A stretch of 39,745 nucleotides of DNA from Arcobacteraceae bacterium. GTDB taxonomy: Bacteria; Campylobacterota; Campylobacteria; Campylobacterales; Arcobacteraceae. Positions 26,732-34,908 of the stretch are shown here, piece by piece; the first letter of the stretch is position 1; each line of letters starts with the position of its first letter. The translations under genes were made by a program, and so were the position numbers. Location of the stretch: assembly GCA_028687375.1 (NCBI GenBank), contig JAQUAG010000021.1:1-39745 (forward strand). The letters are read 5' to 3'. The notes beneath the pieces were generated by a model that had not been told where the DNA came from, did no database searches, and worked only from the letters and a program-made list of their open reading frames with translations.

Positions 26732-26766
26732 TTGATTTTAATCAAATGTTTTGATTCTATTATCAA
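26732..26766 (-). promoter_or_regulatory. Crp/Fnr-type box and second palindrome upstream of moeA
   Basis: TTGATTTTAATCAA (26732-26745) is a full match to TTGATNNNNATCAA, centred 60 bases upstream of the moeA ATG; TAACAT (26704-26709, minus) is placed as a -10. A second pair of the same half-sites with a 6-base spacer, TTGATTCTATTATCAA, is at 26751-26766 and may be a weaker site. Confidence 0.75.
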
Positions 26767-26895
26767 TCTTAAGTACCATCTCTCTTTTTCATCAAAACTT
26801 TACAATATCATATATATCTATTTCAGCAGTTTTTTTATAACTTGCAACAATAGTTCCCGTATAATGCCTATAAAACACGAAAACTGTTACGGAAA

Positions 26896-27585
26896 TTAAG
26901 GATTGAATTTATTTAGTTTACAACCTATTGAATGGACATTTTCTATTATTTTAGGGTCAATCTTTGTTCTTAGTCTATAGATTAATGATCTTAAAACATT
27001 ATTTGCAGATACACCCTCAGGCCATATCTCGTACTCAATTTGGGGATATGTTACAATCTTTCCTTTTGCGTTTATTAGAATTTTTAGCAAGGTAAACTCT
27101 TTTTCTCCAAGTTTAATTACCTTATCACCAAACTGGATGTGATTATGTTTTTTATAATAACTATACCCATATCCAAGATTTATAACATCTTGACTATCTA
27201 TTGTCAAAGGATTGTTTTTTGATTTATACAATCCTAATTCGATAGTGGTATATATATCTACAATATTAAATGGTTTATTGATATATCCTACTGGATCTGT
27301 ATTAATTGCTTTTGAAAGAGTATCTGCATCACTATATGCAGTTAAATATATCACAGAAATATCATGTGTAAGTTTGATATCTGTTGCTAGTTCTATACCA
27401 CTTTTACTATTTTTTAAATTGATATCCATAAGTATAATATCAGGAAGAAGCAGATTAATCTCCTTAAAGGCTTGATCATAGTTTGTAGCTATACCACACA
27501 CTTCATATCCAATATTTTCTAGTATTTTTTTTAAATCTATTGCAACAATTACTTCATCTTCTACTATATAAATTTTTATATTCAT
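26896..27585 (-). CDS. Response regulator, receiver + winged-helix (HisKA_2-partner type)
   Basis: 229 residues. Receiver with E9-D10, D54 (IILMDINLKNSKSG), and Lys in GYINKPFNI; C-terminal winged helix about 145-229 (LGEKEFTLLKILINAKG, YEIWPEG, LRSLIYRLRTKID, HSIGCKLNKF). It is close in design to the regulator at 9617. No intact kinase is adjacent; a relic of one lies immediately upstream in the same direction. Its 3' end and the DNA behind it are echoed in a decayed copy at 39195-39378. Confidence 0.85.
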   Translation of the reverse strand: MNIKIYIVEDEVIVAIDLKKILENIGYEVCGIATNYDQAFKEINLLLPDIILMDINLKNSKSGIELATDIKLTHDISVIYLTAYSDADTLSKAINTDPVGYINKPFNIVDIYTTIELGLYKSKNNPLTIDSQDVINLGYGYSYYKKHNHIQFGDKVIKLGEKEFTLLKILINAKGKIVTYPQIEYEIWPEGVSANNVLRSLIYRLRTKIDPKIIENVHSIGCKLNKFNP

Positions 27586-27599
27586 TTGTATTCTCTTAT

Positions 27600-27719
27600 C
27601 TATCTCTTCGATCTAATTTTTGTACAAACACTTACTTCCAAATCACCTTGTAGTTCATTGATTACCAATGTCTTTATCAATAGTGTACCCACTGATGTTT
27701 TTAATTTAGCTGTAACATT
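27600..27719 (-). pseudogene. Relic of a histidine kinase C-terminus
   Basis: The 39-codon frame ending in TAG at 27600-27602 reads TSVGTLLIKTLVINELQGD, then LEV, which matches the G2 box and end of HATPase domains (usual form G-L-x-L-x-x-x-L-V-x-x-L-x-G-x-L-E-V), then diverges. It is 14 bases before the ATG of the regulator at 27585, the usual place of a partner kinase. The rest of the kinase is missing, replaced by the pentapeptide gene region. Confidence 0.5.
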
Positions 27720-27731
27720 TAATAAAAGATT

Positions 27732-28331
27732 TTAATCTACCAAAATAATCCCCATAGTCTCAAGGAGATAAAGAGCTTCAAATCTATTGAATATCGCCCC
27801 TTTAAGATGATTTGATTTTATCTCTATAAAAGTGTTGGTAGCATCTGTAAAGTTTCCACCTTCAAGATTAGTATTACTAAACAATGCACCTTTAAAATCA
27901 CTCCCTCTAAAATCCCCTTTTTTAAATGAGCCATTTGAAAAGTCAACCTCTTTGGCTTGGCAATCTTTTATAATAATATCATCAAGTTGCAATCCAAAAA
28001 AAGTACTATCGTTTAAAATAGACTCTTTAAAACGAAGGGGATTGGCATTTAGTGTTTTCCAATTTGCCATAGTCCAATCAATCCCTATCATTTTACAAGA
28101 GGTAAAATCTAAATCACTAAGTTTTGAATCAGTTAGTTTCGTAAGGGATAAATTGCAATTAATAAACCTACACTCTATAAATTTACACGAAAAGAAAAAT
28201 GTTTCGCTAAAGTTACAATCATTAAATGTGCACTCATCAAATTCACTATGGGATATCTTCTTACCACTTAAATCAACTCCACTAAAACTTTCTCCAAAAA
28301 CATCGATATTGTTAGCGATGAGTGTTGCCAT
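27732..28331 (-). CDS. Pentapeptide-repeat protein (Qnr/MfpA-like)
   Basis: 199 residues. Repeats of the A(D/N)LXX class across about 20-180 (CTFNDCNFSETFFFSCKF, CRFINCNLS, VDFSNGSFKKGDFRGSDF, NLEGGNFTDA) that fold as a right-handed beta-helix. The end, FEALYLLETMGIILVD, resembles the dimer-forming tail of Qnr proteins (YQASLLMERLGIAV). Some family members mimic DNA and protect DNA gyrase, others have no known role. I would not claim quinolone resistance from sequence alone. It is a single gene, on the minus strand, with the kinase relic right behind it. Confidence 0.75.
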   Translation of the reverse strand: MATLIANNIDVFGESFSGVDLSGKKISHSEFDECTFNDCNFSETFFFSCKFIECRFINCNLSLTKLTDSKLSDLDFTSCKMIGIDWTMANWKTLNANPLRFKESILNDSTFFGLQLDDIIIKDCQAKEVDFSNGSFKKGDFRGSDFKGALFSNTNLEGGNFTDATNTFIEIKSNHLKGAIFNRFEALYLLETMGIILVD

Positions 28332-28464
28332 TATAAAAACCTTTTTATTTAATTATTTCATTACTTATAAATCTTTTTGGCATAATCTTTACTTAATTGA
28401 GTCTTTTTTATTTTAAAGATGGCAATTTTTATTATTGGTAAACATATCTTGCTATAATAATCGA

Positions 28465-28782
28465 ATGGAAAAATCAAATATATTTAAACATATCCCAAAA
28501 GATTTACAAGATGAACTATTTGAGGATATTATCTCCACAGATACTTTAAAGATAGAGAGAATCGTCTCATATGGACACACTTCGCCCCAAGTTGGATGGT
28601 ATGAATCACAACTTAATGAATGGGTAATTGTTTTGGAAGGTGAAGCTATCCTAACATTTGAAGATGGTGGAGATGTAACTTTAAAAGTTGGCGATTATCT
28701 CAATATCAAAGCTTTACAAAAACATAAAGTCTCTTGGACAGCTTTAGATAATAAAACTGTTTGGCTTACTATTTACTATTAG
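28465..28782 (+). CDS. Cupin-domain protein
   Basis: 105 residues from ATG at 28465 (a TTG start ten codons earlier has no ribosome site). Single beta-barrel cupin core: IERIVSYGHTSP, YESQLNEWVIVLEGEA, LTFEDGGDVTLKVGDYLNI, KHKVSW. The metal-binding pattern is weak (H23-like HTSP, E-W-V, then HKV), so function is unclear. TATAAT ends only about seven bases before the ATG, so the mRNA may be leaderless. The gene is divergent from the pentapeptide-repeat gene. Confidence 0.75.
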   Translation: MEKSNIFKHIPKDLQDELFEDIISTDTLKIERIVSYGHTSPQVGWYESQLNEWVIVLEGEAILTFEDGGDVTLKVGDYLNIKALQKHKVSWTALDNKTVWLTIYY

Positions 28783-28883
28783 TTTTCATATCCTAGATTG
28801 GGTAGTAGCTATTTGGAGAAAATTATATAAAAGCAAGGTATCAATAGATATTATGAGATAAAAAGTAGCATAGGAATTTAATA

Positions 28884-30152
28884 ATGAAAAAAGTTAGCGA
28901 TATGTTTCAAAACCTTATCAATATGTTTGCATCAAAAATTATGAAGATGGCTACCAAACACTATTTACATCTGCAACCAATCAAAAATCCACTTCCTAAA
29001 GCAACCGACAACAACAAAAGATTGCTTTATATTCATATCCCTTTTTGCCTCACATTATGCCCTTATTGTTCGTTTCATAAATTTCGTTTTGATGAGCCAA
29101 GTGCCAAACGGTATTTTGAACTTTTACATCAAGAGATGAGGATGATTCATACACTTGGATATCAGTTTGATTCGATTTATTTTGGTGGAGGAACGACGAC
29201 AATATTGCCTGTGGAGTTGGGTGAAACAATTAGTTTGGCGAAATCTCTTTTTACTATTCGTGAAGTATCGTGCGAAAGCGACCCAGCTCATCTTATTGAC
29301 TTGGAAGATGAACATTTAAAAGGGAAGATTGACCGCCTCTCCATTGGGATTCAAAGTTTTAATGATACCCATTTACATGAAATTGGTCGATATAAAAAGT
29401 TTGGTTCAAGTGAAGAGCAGTTTGCAAAGGTAAAGCGGGCAATTCCCCATTTTCCAATAGTAAATATTGATATGATTTTTAACTATCCAAGTCAAAATGA
29501 AGAGGATATACACAAAGAGATTGACACTATTTTGAAACTTCGACCACCACAAGTGACTTTTTATCCACTGATGTATGCACCAGGGATTAAAGAGCGTTTA
29601 ACTAAAAAATGGGGAATATTGAGCGATAGTAAAGAAGCTATATTTTATAAGATTATTTGCGAACGTATGGGGAAAGTATATAAACAGCGTTCTGCGTGGG
29701 CTTGGTCTTTGGAGGAAGCTGGTATTATCGACGAATATGTGATTGAAAGAAGTGAATATATTGGGATTGGAAGTGGTGCATTTAGCTTTATAAACGATAC
29801 ACTCTATGCAAATACTTTTTCTCTACCAAAGTATGCGGAAGCGTTGACGAACAACCATCTACCAACAACACACTCTATCACATTTCCCCCTCGTGCTATA
29901 AAACAATATCGTATGATGGTAGCGTTATTTGGACTGAAACCTCCAACAAATGAGTTATTTTTTGAAAGTAATCTTTTAAAAATTTCAAATGTTTATAGTA
30001 ATGAGAAAGTAAATCCAAAAGGGGCATATCTAGCTTCAGTGATGATGCGAGAATTTTACAATGGGATGGACTATATTCGTGAAACTATGCGTAATCAATT
30101 AAATAGTAAAGATGGATATATTAAGGCTAGTGGCAAAATATTAGAAAAGTAA
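28884..30152 (+). CDS. HemN/HemW-like radical SAM protein
   Basis: 422 residues. Radical SAM cluster CLTLCPYC (Cys spacing CX3CX2C, about residues 55-62), GGG motif YFGGGTTT, then SIGIQSFNDTHLHEIGR, typical of the HemN/HemW/HutW group, and a C-terminal HemN-like domain. Members are oxygen-independent coproporphyrinogen III dehydrogenases, haem chaperones (HemW), or haem-degrading methyltransferases (ChuW/HutW); I cannot tell which. No haem uptake genes are next to it. An N-terminal extension (about 45 residues) precedes the core. Base use resembles the chromosomal genes more than the replication genes after it. Confidence 0.8.
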   Translation: MKKVSDMFQNLINMFASKIMKMATKHYLHLQPIKNPLPKATDNNKRLLYIHIPFCLTLCPYCSFHKFRFDEPSAKRYFELLHQEMRMIHTLGYQFDSIYFGGGTTTILPVELGETISLAKSLFTIREVSCESDPAHLIDLEDEHLKGKIDRLSIGIQSFNDTHLHEIGRYKKFGSSEEQFAKVKRAIPHFPIVNIDMIFNYPSQNEEDIHKEIDTILKLRPPQVTFYPLMYAPGIKERLTKKWGILSDSKEAIFYKIICERMGKVYKQRSAWAWSLEEAGIIDEYVIERSEYIGIGSGAFSFINDTLYANTFSLPKYAEALTNNHLPTTHSITFPPRAIKQYRMMVALFGLKPPTNELFFESNLLKISNVYSNEKVNPKGAYLASVMMREFYNGMDYIRETMRNQLNSKDGYIKASGKILEK

Positions 30153-31523
30153 ATGTTTGTTCGTATTTTTTCAACTATTACAAATTCACTAATAAATGCA
30201 AATCTACAGTAACTATTACCTAAAAAGAGAAACTATTCATTTTCATAACAATTTTCTCTTTTTTGTATATAGTTGGAGTTCACCCTACTTTGTAAATTGA
30301 ACCTTATCCTTTTAATCAACAGCTTCCCTATTAAATAAATCGTTTAGAGAAGGGGAGTTAAAGAAGGATAGAGTATCAAGCTTTTAAACGAACTATAGTA
30401 ATGTAAAATTACATTTTAACTATATACAAAAAAGAGAAATACTCTTATTTGAACAATATTTTCTCTTTTTGGTATATAGTTTGTAACTTATTTTTGCTTC
30501 TTTACTTACATATAGGGCTGTCTCTATCTTTTCTTTCTCTATACACACGAGTAAAATAATTATTATTTTTCTCTTTTTGGTATATATTTATTTAAAATAT
30601 TATCAAGAATGAGAAAGTATCATACAATAGTAATATTTTCTCATTCTTGTATACAGATTCTTATTTTGCTATCTAAATATACTTCATACTCCCTTATTTT
30701 AGGACTTCTTGTCCTCTTATTATTTTAAAATATTGTTCATATATATTATTAGATTTCTCATTTTTGTATATAAATTCTTCAAATATTACCTCAAATGAGA
30801 AATACTCTTATTTGAGGTAATATTTTCTCTTTTTGGTATATAGTTTGTAACTTATTTTTGCTTCTTTACTTACATATAGGGCTGTCTCTATCTTTTCTTT
30901 CTCTATACACACGAGTAAAATAATTATTATTTTTCTCTTTTTGGTATATATTTATTTAAAATATTATCAAGAATGAGAAAGTATCATACAATAGTAATAT
31001 TTTCTCATTCTTGTATACAGATTCTTATTTTGCTATCTAAATATACTTCATACTCCCTTATTTTAGGACTTCTTGTCCTCTTATTATTTTAAAATATTGT
31101 TCATATATATTATTAGATTTCTCATTTTTGTATATAAATTCTTCAATTATTACCTCAAATGAGAAATACTCTTATTTGAACAATATTTTCTCTTTTTGGT
31201 ATATAGTTGATAGATTATTCAGAGAAATCTCATCTTATTTCTCATATTAGAATACATTTTTACACTTTTCTCATTATTGTATATTAACAATCTCAAAAAT
31301 GTAAATAGTATTTCTCATATTAGTTATCTAAAAATAGCCTACAAAGCCTACAAATTAGTAGCTAAGAAATCCCTATAAATATATATTATAAATAGATTAA
31401 TAAGTTTTTTCTTTTTCTCTTCTTTGTATATAGTTAATATATAATAGTTTACACTTAAGAGATTATTAAGATTTAAGTTACTACAATCCCTAGAGATAAA
31501 ATATACTTTTAAGAGAAACTACT
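30153..31523. other. Plasmid-type replication origin region with iterons
   Basis: No gene is visible in this 1.37-kb AT-rich stretch. It holds 12 direct copies of a 20-base iteron, consensus TTTTCTC(T/A)TTTTTGTATATA, at 30252, 30459, 30567, 30636, 30753, 30823, 30931, 31000, 31117, 31186, 31266 and 31413, and one inverted copy (30421-30440). The last copy overlaps the probable rep promoter (-10 TATAAT at 31440-31445). AATGTAAAATTACATT (30400-30415) is another perfect palindrome. Iterons before a Rep_3 gene are the classic origin and copy-control layout; no clear DnaA box was found by eye. Confidence 0.75.
30434..31209. repeat. 363/364-bp tandem duplication in the iteron region
   Basis: Copy 1 at 30434-30796, copy 2 at 30797-31160, and the beginning of a third copy at 31161-31209. 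I see only a few differences (near 30452/30815 and in the segment before each repeat end), so the event is recent. Each unit carries four iterons. Confidence 0.85.
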
Positions 31524-32474
31524 ATGGAAAAATTTGATATTACAAAAAAAGATTCATTACATAAGAAATATGTTGTTCAAAGAAATGAACTATTATATGG
31601 AAAAACAACAGTTTTTAATGTAACAGATTTAAAAATTTTTAAATTAATCATATCAAAAGTAAATTCCAAAAATATTTTATTTGATGATTTTTATGAAATA
31701 GCAAGTGATGAATTAAAAGCTTTAAATATCAATGAAAAACATCTCTATAGCATTACCTTAGACTCTTTAAAAAAATTAGCAAATGTTTATATGAAAATTG
31801 ATACGAATGATCTTGAAGGAAATGGTGTCATCAAAGAGGTTGGATTGATTCAAAATAACTTTACATTTAAAAAATATAGTAATAAATTTTATATAGCATT
31901 TCACCAAGATATGAAAGATTATCTTTTGGATATTCAAGAAAAATATACAAGATACCCTTTGGCTGATATTAGCTCTCTTAAATTAAAACATTCCCTTAAA
32001 TTGTATGAATATCTTAAATCTATTAGTTTTGAAGAGATTATAATTTCTATAGAAAAACTAAAAAAAAGGTTGGATATAAACCTTAATAGTTATGAAAAAT
32101 ATGCGATGTTTAAAATCAAAGTATTAGACCCCGTAATGCAAGAAATCAATGATAGGACCTCTTTAAATGTTCAATATGAACCAATAAGAGATGGAAAAAA
32201 AATAGTTAAAATAAAATTTAAAATACTAAAAGTTCCTACAAAAAAAGAGAATTTAATCGAATTAGAAGTCCCAACATATGAAGATAAGTTTCAAAAATAT
32301 CTCAATCAAAAATTTAAACATAATGATGATGTATATGAGATTATAGAGATTGATAAAAATCTTAATGTGGCAAGAGTAAAAAATATTGATACGGGTGAAA
32401 TAGGTAAGATTTCAGCTAAAAATGAGATAGAATTAATCGATAAAATAGAATATATGATGAACAGCGATGAATAA
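31524..32474 (+). CDS. Rep_3-family replication initiator
   Basis: 316 residues. Two winged-helix-like parts typical of RepB/RepE/Pi initiators: NELLYGKTTVFNVTDLKIFK...(about 20-110) and YPLADISSLKLKHSLKLYEYL (about 140-165), then a second half ending near residue 235. An additional C-terminal part of about 80 residues (KFKHNDDVYEIIEID...) is longer than in minimal Rep_3 proteins. It should bind the upstream iterons and open the origin. ATG is preceded by AAGAGA. Its stop overlaps the helicase start by eight bases. Confidence 0.85.
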   Translation: MEKFDITKKDSLHKKYVVQRNELLYGKTTVFNVTDLKIFKLIISKVNSKNILFDDFYEIASDELKALNINEKHLYSITLDSLKKLANVYMKIDTNDLEGNGVIKEVGLIQNNFTFKKYSNKFYIAFHQDMKDYLLDIQEKYTRYPLADISSLKLKHSLKLYEYLKSISFEEIIISIEKLKKRLDINLNSYEKYAMFKIKVLDPVMQEINDRTSLNVQYEPIRDGKKIVKIKFKILKVPTKKENLIELEVPTYEDKFQKYLNQKFKHNDDVYEIIEIDKNLNVARVKNIDTGEIGKISAKNEIELIDKIEYMMNSDE

Positions 32475-33780
32475 AATTATTGCAATTGAAAGAGCAATAT
32501 TAGCTTCTTTTTTTTATGACTTTACTGTATTTGAAGATAATGTTTCATTACTCTTTGATAGTGATTTTTTTGAAAGTTCCCACCAAGAATTTTACAGAAC
32601 ATTACAAAAATTAAATGAGCTTGATTTACCATTTGATGAAGTATTTGTGGTAAAAAATGCAAATAAAGAGTTACTAAAAGAAGAAGATATTGTTAATATT
32701 TTATCAGCAAATGCGATAATTCATGTAGAACATTATATAAAAGTTTTAAAAGAATCTTCAAAAAAAAGAAAGTTGGAAAACCTTTCACTTGAAATCAAAA
32801 AGTTTGTAGCAGATGAAAACTTGGAGAGTGATTTTATTATCACTAATATCAATCAATACCTTGAAAATATTGAAAATACCCACAAAAGTCTTTATGAGCA
32901 TGATGCAAGTGAATTAATTGAAAAAATACGATTTGAGATGACCAATAAAGAGATTGAAAAAAAAGTCAAGTTTCATACAGGATTGGATGCATTAGATAAG
33001 CTTTTAGGTGGAATAGATGATGGAGAACTTATTATAATAGCTGCAAGACCATCTATGGGTAAAACAAGTCTTATTTCAAATATATCTATTGAGACTTTAG
33101 AAAAAGGTTATGGAGTATTAATTGAGTCTTTAGAGATGGATGCAACAAAAGTGATGAAGAGATTAATAGCCACAAAAAGTGAAGAAGAGTTGCAAGATTT
33201 GAGAAATGGTATTTTACAAAATGTAGAAAATTTTAATAACTCTTTAGAGTTCTTATCAAGTAAAAATCTTATCATTGAAGATGAATCTTATATAACTTTG
33301 TATCAGTTACAAACTAAAATTAAAAGGGTATTGAGAAAAAATAAAACGATTAAAAATATTTTTATAGATCATACTGGAAAGATAAAATTATCTGGAAAAA
33401 CGAGAGAAGATATAGAGATAGGATATATAACTAATACTTTAAAGAAGATAGCAAGAGAGCATAATATTAGAATTTTCTTACTCCAACAGCTAAATAGAAC
33501 AGTTGAGAGTAGAGATAACAAACGCCCTATTCTGAGTGATTTAAAAAATTCTGGAAATATTGAAGAGGATGCAGATATTGTATTGGGATTGTATAGAGAG
33601 TCTTATTACAAATCTAAAGAGGGAAATAATTTAGAAAGTGATTTGGAAGAAGCAGAGATAATTATTTTAAAAAATAGAAATGGAAGATTAGGAACTGCTA
33701 AAGTTTGGTTCGAGAAAAAAACATCAAGTTTTAGAAATAAGACTTTGATAGATAAAAATAATATAATTGAGTTTGATTAA
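32467..33780 (+). CDS. DnaB-type replicative helicase, plasmid-encoded
   Basis: 437 residues. N-terminal DnaB domain (ERAILASFFYDF, about 8-100) and RecA-like motor (about 170-430): Walker A ARPSMGKTS, SLEMD motif as ESLEMD, Walker B IFIDHTG, DLKNSGNIEEDADIV, and an arginine-finger-like stretch (LLQQLNRTVESRD). It overlaps the rep gene by eight bases. A plasmid with its own helicase does not depend wholly on the host DnaB. Confidence 0.85.
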   Translation: MNKIIAIERAILASFFYDFTVFEDNVSLLFDSDFFESSHQEFYRTLQKLNELDLPFDEVFVVKNANKELLKEEDIVNILSANAIIHVEHYIKVLKESSKKRKLENLSLEIKKFVADENLESDFIITNINQYLENIENTHKSLYEHDASELIEKIRFEMTNKEIEKKVKFHTGLDALDKLLGGIDDGELIIIAARPSMGKTSLISNISIETLEKGYGVLIESLEMDATKVMKRLIATKSEEELQDLRNGILQNVENFNNSLEFLSSKNLIIEDESYITLYQLQTKIKRVLRKNKTIKNIFIDHTGKIKLSGKTREDIEIGYITNTLKKIAREHNIRIFLLQQLNRTVESRDNKRPILSDLKNSGNIEEDADIVLGLYRESYYKSKEGNNLESDLEEAEIIILKNRNGRLGTAKVWFEKKTSSFRNKTLIDKNNIIEFD

Positions 33781-33857
33781 TATTTTGAATATCCTACTCC
33801 CCTACTTTTGTGAAAATCATTTTTAACTTTTTTAGATTTATTCTAACTTAGACTTCA

Positions 33858-33873
33858 TCCGTTCCAGAACGGA
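33858..33873. promoter_or_regulatory. Palindrome upstream of parA, copy 1 (candidate partition or operator site)
   Basis: TCCGTTCCAGAACGGA: 7-base inverted arms with a CA centre. Identical to the copy at 34010. It is unlike the chromosomal parS consensus. Confidence 0.65.
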
Positions 33874-34009
33874 AAAATAAAAAGAGATATTAGACTTCAC
33901 AAAGAATACAAAATAACAATAAAAAAATAACATTCTATTAATAAGATAGTAAAATATAATTATAAATCTGATACAATCACAATTATTAAAAATCTTAAGA
34001 AAGAAAATT

Positions 34010-34025
34010 TCCGTTCCAGAACGGA
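34010..34025. promoter_or_regulatory. Palindrome upstream of parA, copy 2
   Basis: TCCGTTCCAGAACGGA, ending just before the GGAG ribosome site of parA (34031-34034). Together with copy 1 it flanks the probable promoter (-10-like TACAAT at about 33971-33976). ParB or ParA binding would both repress and mark the plasmid for partition. Confidence 0.65.
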
Positions 34026-34040
34026 AAGAAGGAGTTGAAA

Positions 34041-34895
34041 TTGAGTAAATGCAAAATCATTGTGGTAGCAAATCAAAAAGGTGGTGCTGCAAAATCTACA
34101 AGTGCTAATTTATTAAGTTATGGTCTAGCAAGAATTAAAAAAGAGAATAAAGTTCTTTTAATTGATTTTGATCCACAAGCAAGTCAAACAAATTCTTTTA
34201 TAGATGGATTAGAAGATAATATGTTTATCTCTCCTACTCATCCATCAAACATTGGATTGATTTTTCAAAATAAAATACCTAAGCCATTAAAAATTGAAGA
34301 TAATATGGAAGAATTCTCTATAGATTTTTTACCTGCTAATGATACGTTGGTTGATTATGCAGAAACAACGGAGATGAAATATGATGAAAAAATATTTGCT
34401 TTGCGAAACTATATAAATAAAATAAAAAATGAATATGATTATATAGTTATCGATACCCAACCACTATTTGGAGTTCTTACAAAATCAGCACTAGTAATTG
34501 CAGATTTATTATTTGTTCCTATTGCGACAAGAGCTGTAGATGAGAACGGTATGAAAAGATTTTTTGAAAAAACTAATGAACTCCTTGGAAAATACAATAC
34601 AGAAATTAATCAAATATTGATTATGCCAACAATGTATTCAAAAGTAAGAAAAGAATCAACTAGAGTATTAAATGCATTTAAATTATATAAAAACTTTATT
34701 TGTGCAATGGAAAATTTTACAAATACTAAAGTGATTATTTTAAAAGAATTTCCAGAAAGAACAAGTATACAAGAAGCAGCAGCTTATAAATGTTTTTTAA
34801 TAGATTATATAAAAAATGTTGAAAATTCACTAGTTTCAAAACAAAAAAAAGAATTAATTGATATTGAAGAATATATTATAAATAATGTAAAGTAG
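34041..34895 (+). CDS. parA: ParA-type partition ATPase
   Basis: 284 residues from TTG at 34041, which is six bases after GGAG; a TTG two codons earlier (34035) is too near the site. Deviant Walker A KGGAAKSTSANLL (10-22 region), Walker A' LIDFDPQAS, Walker B-like VIDTQPLFG. It drives DNA segregation of the replicon together with ParB, 13 bases downstream. It lacks a long N-terminal DNA-binding domain, so it is of the small type I b or chromosomal-like form. Confidence 0.88.
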   Translation: MSKCKIIVVANQKGGAAKSTSANLLSYGLARIKKENKVLLIDFDPQASQTNSFIDGLEDNMFISPTHPSNIGLIFQNKIPKPLKIEDNMEEFSIDFLPANDTLVDYAETTEMKYDEKIFALRNYINKIKNEYDYIVIDTQPLFGVLTKSALVIADLLFVPIATRAVDENGMKRFFEKTNELLGKYNTEINQILIMPTMYSKVRKESTRVLNAFKLYKNFICAMENFTNTKVIILKEFPERTSIQEAAAYKCFLIDYIKNVENSLVSKQKKELIDIEEYIINNVK

Positions 34896-34908
34896 GGGAG
34901 AGTATAAA

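Noticed and set aside
26751-26766. A second full Crp/Fnr site at moeA
   Set aside because: The half-sites are right but the spacer is 6 instead of 4 bases; I list it only as a possible weak site with the main box.
30153-31523. CRISPR array
   Set aside because: Repeats are irregularly spaced (64-230 bases), vary in sequence, and come in inverted pairs; no cas genes are near. Iterons before a rep gene explain them better.
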